A stretch of 64,000 nt of DNA from Nocardia terrae (GTDB lineage Bacteria; Actinomycetota; Actinomycetes; Mycobacteriales; Mycobacteriaceae). The DNA lies in assembly GCF_009760405.1 (NCBI RefSeq), contig NZ_WRPP01000001.1, positions 496,001 through 560,000 on the forward strand, given 5' to 3'. Position numbers and translations under genes: made by a program. Below, piece after piece: positions 57,846-64,000 of the stretch. Each line of letters starts with the position of its first letter. Position 1 is the stretch's first letter. The notes beneath the pieces were generated by a model that saw only the letters and a list, made by a program, of their open reading frames with translations, was not told the origin of the DNA and did not search any database.

Positions 57846-59885
57846 ATGTCGTCAGCGCAGGACCCGGCCGCCGGATCGGATGTTTCAGCCAGAGGGTCGG
57901 GTTCGGGGGTGCGGTTCGCGGCGATCACGGCACTCGGTGGTGCGGCGACGGCGCTGGTGGCGGCGCTGGTCGTGGCGCTGTCGGCGGCGCAGGCGCTGAC
58001 ACTGCTGGGGATTCCGGATCCGGGGCCACTGACCACCTACGGGTTGCCGGCGGTGCGGGCGATCGCGGATTTCTCGGCGGCGCTGACCGTCGGGTCGCTG
58101 TTGTTCGCGGCGTTCTTCGTGCCGCCGCAGGGCAACGGGGTGCTGGATGTCGGCGGGTATCGGGCGCTGCGACGCGCCGGCAACGCGGCGCTGGTGTGGG
58201 CGGGTGCCGCGGCTTTGCTGGTGCCGCTGACGCTGTCGGACACCACCGGGCAACCGCTTCAAGATTCTTTGCGGCCCGAGCAGGTGTGGCGCGCCGCGGA
58301 CAAGGTCGACGTCGCCGGGTCGTGGCGGTTCACCGTGTTCATGGTGCTGGTGGTGGCGATCGGCTGCCGGGTCGCGTTGCGGTGGGGCTGGACTCCGGTG
58401 TTGCTGTGGTTGTCGGTGCTGTCGCTGCTGCCGGTCGCGCTGACCGGTCACTCCTCGTCGGGCGGTGCGCACGACCTGGCCACCAACAGCCTGATCTTGC
58501 ACCTGATCTCGGCGTGCATCTGGGTGGGCGGTCTGTGTGCGGTGCTCGCCTACGCGTTGCGGGACGGCAAGTACACCGCGCTGGCCGTGCGCCGGTTCTC
58601 GAAGGTGGCGACCGTCTCGTTCGCGGTGATCGCTGTCAGCGGTGTGATCAACGCCTATGTGCGGGTGCCGTTGTCGGATCTGTTCGACACCACCTACGGC
58701 AAACTCGTGCTGGCCAAGGCCGTGGCGTTGATCATTCTCGGCGTCATCGGATTCATGCAGCGCCGGCGCGCGATCCCGGATCTGGAGAAGGATCCGCAGG
58801 ACCGTGGCGCGCTCATCCGCTTCGCCGGTGTCGAGGCGCTGGTGTTCGCGGCCACCGTGGGCCTCGCGGTCGGTCTGGGCCGGACCCCGCCGCCGGAGCT
58901 GACCACCGTCCCCACCCCGACCGAGGTCGAGATCGGCTACAACCTGGCCGGTCCGCCCACCGCCGCCCGGCTGCTGTTCGGCTGGCGCTTCGACCTGATC
59001 TACGGAACTCTCGCCATCGTGCTGGCCGTGGTCTACCTGCTGGGTGTGCTGCGGCTGCGCAAGCGCGGCGACGCCTGGCCGGTCGGACGGTCCATCGCTT
59101 GGATGTCCGCCTGCGCGACGCTGTTCATCGCCACCAGCACCGGTGTCGGGCGGTATGCCCCGGCCATGTTCAGTGTGCACATGGCCCAGCACATGATGCT
59201 GTCGATGCTCGCGCCGATTCTGTTCGCGCTGGGTGGTCCGGTGTTGTTGGCGCTGCGGGCGATTCAACCGGCCGGCCGGGGCGCGCCGCCCGGGCCGCGT
59301 GAATGGATCCTGGCTGCCGTGCACAATCCGGTGTCGCGCTTCATGACCCAGCCCGTGATCGCGGCGGTGTTCTTCGTGGGCGGGTTCTACGCGCTGTACC
59401 TGGGCGGGATCTTCGACAAGATCGTGGGAACACACGGTGCGCACCTGTTCATGAATGTGCACTTCCTGGTCAGCGGCTACCTGTTCTATTGGGTGGTGAT
59501 CGGTATCGATCCCAAGCCGCGGCCGGTGGAGCCGCTCACCAAGCTGGGCATGGTGTTCGGGTCGCTGCCCTTCCACGCCTTCTTCGGCATCGCGTTGATG
59601 AGCATGGACACCGTGATGGGCGGTTGGTTCTATCGCGGCCTCGGCCTCGGCTGGAACAGCGATCTGCTCGCCGATCAGCACACCGGCGGTAGCCTCGCGT
59701 GGGCCAGCGGTGAGGTACCGCTGGTGGTGGTGATGCTCGCGCTGCTCATCCAGTGGTCGCGCAGCGACACCCGGCTGGCGAACCGGATCGACCGTCAGGC
59801 CGAACGTGACGACGACGCGGACCTGTCCGCGTACAACGCCATGTTCGCCGAGCTCGCCCGGCGTGACGGAGAGGTACGCAAGTGA
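57846..59885 (+). CDS. CtaG/CopD fusion: cytochrome oxidase assembly and copper transport protein
   Basis: A 679-aa membrane protein with about fourteen helices. The N-terminal half is CopD-like (LILHLISACIWVGGLCAVLA with the conserved His and Trp; RRFSKVATVSFAVIAVSGVI). The C-terminal half is the caa3-type CtaG domain (MFSVHMAQHMMLSMLAPILF, NVHFLVSGYLFYWVVIGIDP, LPFHAFFGIALMSMD, DQHTGGSLAWASGEVP). It probably handles copper delivery for cytochrome c oxidase. ATG at 57846. It is coupled by GTGA overlap to the next gene. Confidence 0.9.
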   Translation: MSSAQDPAAGSDVSARGSGSGVRFAAITALGGAATALVAALVVALSAAQALTLLGIPDPGPLTTYGLPAVRAIADFSAALTVGSLLFAAFFVPPQGNGVLDVGGYRALRRAGNAALVWAGAAALLVPLTLSDTTGQPLQDSLRPEQVWRAADKVDVAGSWRFTVFMVLVVAIGCRVALRWGWTPVLLWLSVLSLLPVALTGHSSSGGAHDLATNSLILHLISACIWVGGLCAVLAYALRDGKYTALAVRRFSKVATVSFAVIAVSGVINAYVRVPLSDLFDTTYGKLVLAKAVALIILGVIGFMQRRRAIPDLEKDPQDRGALIRFAGVEALVFAATVGLAVGLGRTPPPELTTVPTPTEVEIGYNLAGPPTAARLLFGWRFDLIYGTLAIVLAVVYLLGVLRLRKRGDAWPVGRSIAWMSACATLFIATSTGVGRYAPAMFSVHMAQHMMLSMLAPILFALGGPVLLALRAIQPAGRGAPPGPREWILAAVHNPVSRFMTQPVIAAVFFVGGFYALYLGGIFDKIVGTHGAHLFMNVHFLVSGYLFYWVVIGIDPKPRPVEPLTKLGMVFGSLPFHAFFGIALMSMDTVMGGWFYRGLGLGWNSDLLADQHTGGSLAWASGEVPLVVVMLALLIQWSRSDTRLANRIDRQAERDDDADLSAYNAMFAELARRDGEVRK

Positions 59886-60841
59886 ACGACGTCGCCATGG
59901 CGACCCGGAAAGTCAAGCGGCTCTACCGATCCGACGTGCGCCAGGCCCGCCGCCTGCTGCGCGGGCACACCCGCAAGACACCCGTCTTCCACACCGACAT
60001 CCTGGGCCCGCGCGGCCCGGTCCCGGTGACCCTCAAGCTCGAACACCTGCAGCACGGCGGCACCTTCAAGGTGCGCGGCTGCCTCAACGCGCTGCTGCAG
60101 GCGCGGGGTGAACGCAGCAGCGTGGTGCTGGCCTCGGCCGGCAACGCCGGTATCGCGGCGGCGCTGGCCAGCGCGCTGCGCGGAATGTCGTGCACCGTGG
60201 TGGTTCCCGAGTCGGCCTCGCACACCAAGGTGGCGGCCATGTGGTCGCACGGCGCCGAGGTGCTGTGGCACGGAACGACTTACGCCGAGGCGCACAAGTA
60301 CGCCTCCCAGCTCGCGGCCGAGCGCGGCGCGATGCCGCTGCACGCCTACGACCTGCCCGAGATCGTGGCCGGGGCCGGGGTGGTCGGGCTCGAGATCGAG
60401 GAGCAGGTGCGGGGGCGGCCGCCGGTGCTGGTCGCGGTCGGCGGCGGCGGGCTGGTCGCCGGGGTCGCGGTGGCGCTGGGGCTGCGGGGACGCGTGATCG
60501 GGGTCGAGCCGCACGGCGCGCCGACGCTGCACGAGGCGCTGGCGGCCGGTCGTCCGGTGGACGTCGAGGTGTCCAGCGTGGCCTCGGATTCCTTGGGCGC
60601 GAACCGGATCGGCGATATCGCCATGGAGGTGGCGCAGCGCTATGGGGTGCGGTCGGTGCTGGTCAGCGATGACGCCATCGTGATGGCGCGGGAGTACCTG
60701 TGGCGCGAGTTCCGCATCGTGGTGGAGCCGGCCGGTGCGACGGCGGTGGCGGCGATCCAGAGCGGCGCGTACGTGCCCGCGGTGGGGGAGCGGCCGGTAA
60801 TCGTGTTGTGCGGGGCGAATACCGACCTGGCGACGCTGTAG
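59882..60841 (+). CDS. PLP-dependent threonine/serine dehydratase-like enzyme
   Basis: A 319-aa fold type II PLP enzyme. The PLP Lys is in HGGTFKVRGCLNAL, with Gly-rich phosphate loop VAVGGGGLVAG; the Asn loop is SAGNAGIAAAL. It likely deaminates threonine or serine to 2-oxo acids, or acts as a racemase. It lacks the regulatory domain of IlvA. The start is GTG 59882, overlapping the CtaG stop; ATG 59897 is an alternative. Confidence 0.88.
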   Translation: MNDVAMATRKVKRLYRSDVRQARRLLRGHTRKTPVFHTDILGPRGPVPVTLKLEHLQHGGTFKVRGCLNALLQARGERSSVVLASAGNAGIAAALASALRGMSCTVVVPESASHTKVAAMWSHGAEVLWHGTTYAEAHKYASQLAAERGAMPLHAYDLPEIVAGAGVVGLEIEEQVRGRPPVLVAVGGGGLVAGVAVALGLRGRVIGVEPHGAPTLHEALAAGRPVDVEVSSVASDSLGANRIGDIAMEVAQRYGVRSVLVSDDAIVMAREYLWREFRIVVEPAGATAVAAIQSGAYVPAVGERPVIVLCGANTDLATL

Positions 60842-60959
60842 TTGTCCACAGGCCGCGAGTTGTCCACACTCGCCGGTTCGGGTCTGTCGATGGCCTTGCC
60901 CCCGGGCGAAGCTTGAAGGCGACGGAAATCGGTTGCTCGAATCGGCAAGGGGGAGTGGA

Positions 60960-61409
60960 ATGTACGAGGCGAATACCGCGGTGATCGGCCGGGTCGTGAC
61001 GCATCCGGTACGGCGGGTCCTGCAGAACGGGGAGCAGCTTCTGAGCTTCCGGCTGGCCAGCACCGCTCGCCGTTACGATCAGGGCGCTGGAGATTGGGTG
61101 GACGGTGGCACGCTGTATCTCACCGTAAGCTGTTGGCGACGGGGGATCATCGACGGCGTCGAAGCATCGCTTCAGCGAGGTGATCCGATCATCGCGTACG
61201 GGCAGTTGCGCTCGAACGAGTACACCACCCGAGACGGCGCGGAGCGCACCGACCTCGAGATGCGGGCCCTGGCACTGGGTCCCGACCTGGGTCGTTGCAC
61301 CGCCCCGGTGGTGCGCAAAACCTTCGGTCGACCTGACCGGACCGACCCCGTGGAACGGCCGTCCGTGGATGCGGACACTGCCGGAGAACCCGCTACTACA
61401 CACAGTTAG
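60960..61409 (+). CDS. ssb: Single-stranded DNA-binding protein
   Basis: A 149-aa OB-fold SSB. NTAVIGRVVTHPVRRVLQNG, LLSFRLASTARRYDQ, YLTVSCWRRGI and GDPIIAYGQLRSNEYTTRDG match the family. The C-terminal tail lacks the acidic DDDIPF end of replication SSBs, so this is the second, specialised SSB of actinobacteria. The ATG at 60960 follows GGGGGA. It lies 10 bp before ettA. Confidence 0.9.
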   Translation: MYEANTAVIGRVVTHPVRRVLQNGEQLLSFRLASTARRYDQGAGDWVDGGTLYLTVSCWRRGIIDGVEASLQRGDPIIAYGQLRSNEYTTRDGAERTDLEMRALALGPDLGRCTAPVVRKTFGRPDRTDPVERPSVDADTAGEPATTHS

Positions 61410-61419
61410 GCTTGCCCAT

Positions 61420-63096
<1,677 letters not shown>

Positions 63097-63993
63097 CCTC
63101 GTCCCGCCGGTCGGTCCCACCCGCATGGGTGGGACCGACCGGGCGAAAAGCCAAGAGCTCAAAGGCAAAAGACGCCCACCCCTTCATCGAGTGGCACGTT
63201 TTTCCGGACGAACCAGACAAGAACCCTCCAGGATGTACCACTCGATGAAAAGGACACGGCGTGTCGGGGATTTGGGGCCTGTCGTGGCGACGCGGCGGGT
63301 GTGGTGATCCGTGCAGTTCGTGTGCCGGGATGTGAGGGGACGGCTCTCAACCTGGCGTCAGCCCAAGTCCGGTAGGGCAGGTGAAACGACCACACTTCCG
63401 GTACGAACCCCGGCAGGCAATCCTGTTCGCCGCGCATCTACCGGGGAAGTCTTCCCCTCGGGCTACCTGACCCCGAGCATTTTGAATCACATGTTGGGAT
63501 GGCCCTGACAGCGTACGAAAGATGCTGTGCGGCAAGGGGAGTAGTTTGATCCGGGCGGTTGCTGCGAGACCCGCCCGGGGTCGTATGTCGGCGTCGATAT
63601 GGATTGGAGTGGTGCCGGAAATCGGACCGTTGGGTGTTTTTCGGGGCGGTCGAGGTGATCTGTTCGTCACCGTTGTGTTGGTCTAGCGATCGTTTGCTGG
63701 ATGTTTGGGGGTTTGCCGAGTGGCCGAGGATGATCTTGCTGGTTAACGGCTATCGGATAGCGAACTAGGTGGTTTCGCATTCGCACGTTTGCGTGAATTG
63801 TGTTTCAGTGCAAGGTTTGTCGTGGGCGACCTGGAGATTTCGGGTAGGGGTCGAGGGCCGCGAACCATCTGGTTCGTCCGTATTGTGAGACGCGGCGCGG
63901 CATTGAGAGGAATTCAGCCCGGCAGATCTTGCGCCCAGCTACTCTCGCAACGGCGTCACTTTGTTACGGAACCGAATCCGAGGAGTTGGCGAA
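63097..63993. other. Intergenic region after ettA
   Basis: About 900 bp without a supportable gene. It contains the ettA terminator, then TCATCGAGTGG (63184-63194) and its inverted copy CCACTCGATGA (63238-63248), then a lower-GC stretch near 63640-63830. Several short frames are open but lack codon bias. Confidence 0.55.
63107..63142 (+). terminator. Terminator hairpin after ettA
   Basis: CGGTCGGTCCCACCC-GCAT-GGGTGGGACCGACCG, 15-bp perfect arms with a 4-base loop, 11 bp after the ettA stop. Confidence 0.8.
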
Positions 63994-64000
63994 ATGACGG
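63994..64000 (+). CDS. Start of a gene cut by the window edge
   Basis: ATG ACG G follows GAGGAG at 8-base spacing, so a gene probably begins here. Nothing can be said about its product. Confidence 0.45.

Noticed and set aside
63559..63768. 69-codon plus-strand ORF near the window end
   Set aside because: No RBS, no codon bias and no recognisable sequence.

Overview
The window is a stretch of high-GC chromosome from an actinobacterium, most likely Nocardia or a close mycolate-containing relative. The inference rests on a DesA3-type acyl-CoA desaturase with its dedicated reductase, a histidine-kinase/roadblock/DUF742/GTPase conservon, two sets of type VII (ESX) accessory genes with YbaB-like proteins, a CtaG/CopD fusion, an SSB next to EttA, GTG starts and tightly overlapping operons. 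No species name can be read from the sequence alone.

Layout. 1-5.4 kb: end of an MFS transporter, a TetR regulator divergent from a reductase/desaturase/small-protein operon, a DUF4254-like gene, and a 38-residue peptide gene with a perfect terminator. 5.5-9.6 kb: cvnABCD conservon. 9.9-13.1 kb: DUF4389 membrane protein and a three-gene ABC-2 exporter. 13.2-16.7 kb: EctB-like aminotransferase without ectoine partners, and a transmembrane Ser/Thr kinase with a duplicated sensor. 16.9-20.6 kb: ssuC-ssuB-ssuA-ssuD sulfonate operon. 20.8-25.4 kb: single unrelated genes (VOC, dihydrofolate reductase, GNAT, thioesterase, secreted protein) separated by copies of a roughly 90-bp intergenic repeat. 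25.7-27.9 kb: five-gene ESX-accessory operon. 28-37.9 kb: FAD monooxygenase, NarK-like MFS, 5'-nucleotidase lipoprotein, Lcp/MpaB-like oxygenase, PhnZ-like HD protein, LysR regulator, secreted beta-helix protein. 37.9-40.2 kb: an NRAMP-related transporter behind an M-box magnesium riboswitch and a short upstream ORF. 40.5-50 kb: secreted and small stress-type proteins, GH43 hydrolase, GMC oxidoreductase, metallo-hydrolase with divergent XRE-cupin regulator, truncated AraC regulator and an alpha/beta hydrolase.

50.26-57.61 kb is a 7.3-kb integrative element. It is bounded by a 38-bp direct repeat of the 3' part of a tRNA-Arg gene, with a tyrosine recombinase beside the intact tRNA. Its cargo is a 518-aa protein with an HEPN-like RNxxH motif, an EspC-like small protein, a 791-aa WXG/TPR-region ESX protein, a lipoprotein carrying two copies of a module also found at the end of that large protein, a decayed lipoprotein gene and a YbaB-like protein. 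After the tRNA come conserved housekeeping genes: CtaG/CopD, a PLP-dependent dehydratase, SSB and EttA, followed by about 0.9 kb with no gene I can support and the start codon of the next gene at the window edge.

How the genes work together. The TetR regulator probably controls membrane desaturation through an inverted repeat in the divergent promoter region. The NRAMP-related transporter carries Mg-type substitutions at the metal site, and the M-box in its leader independently points to magnesium. The integrative element looks like a type VII effector module plus a possible defence gene; this is the part of the window most likely to hold an undescribed system.
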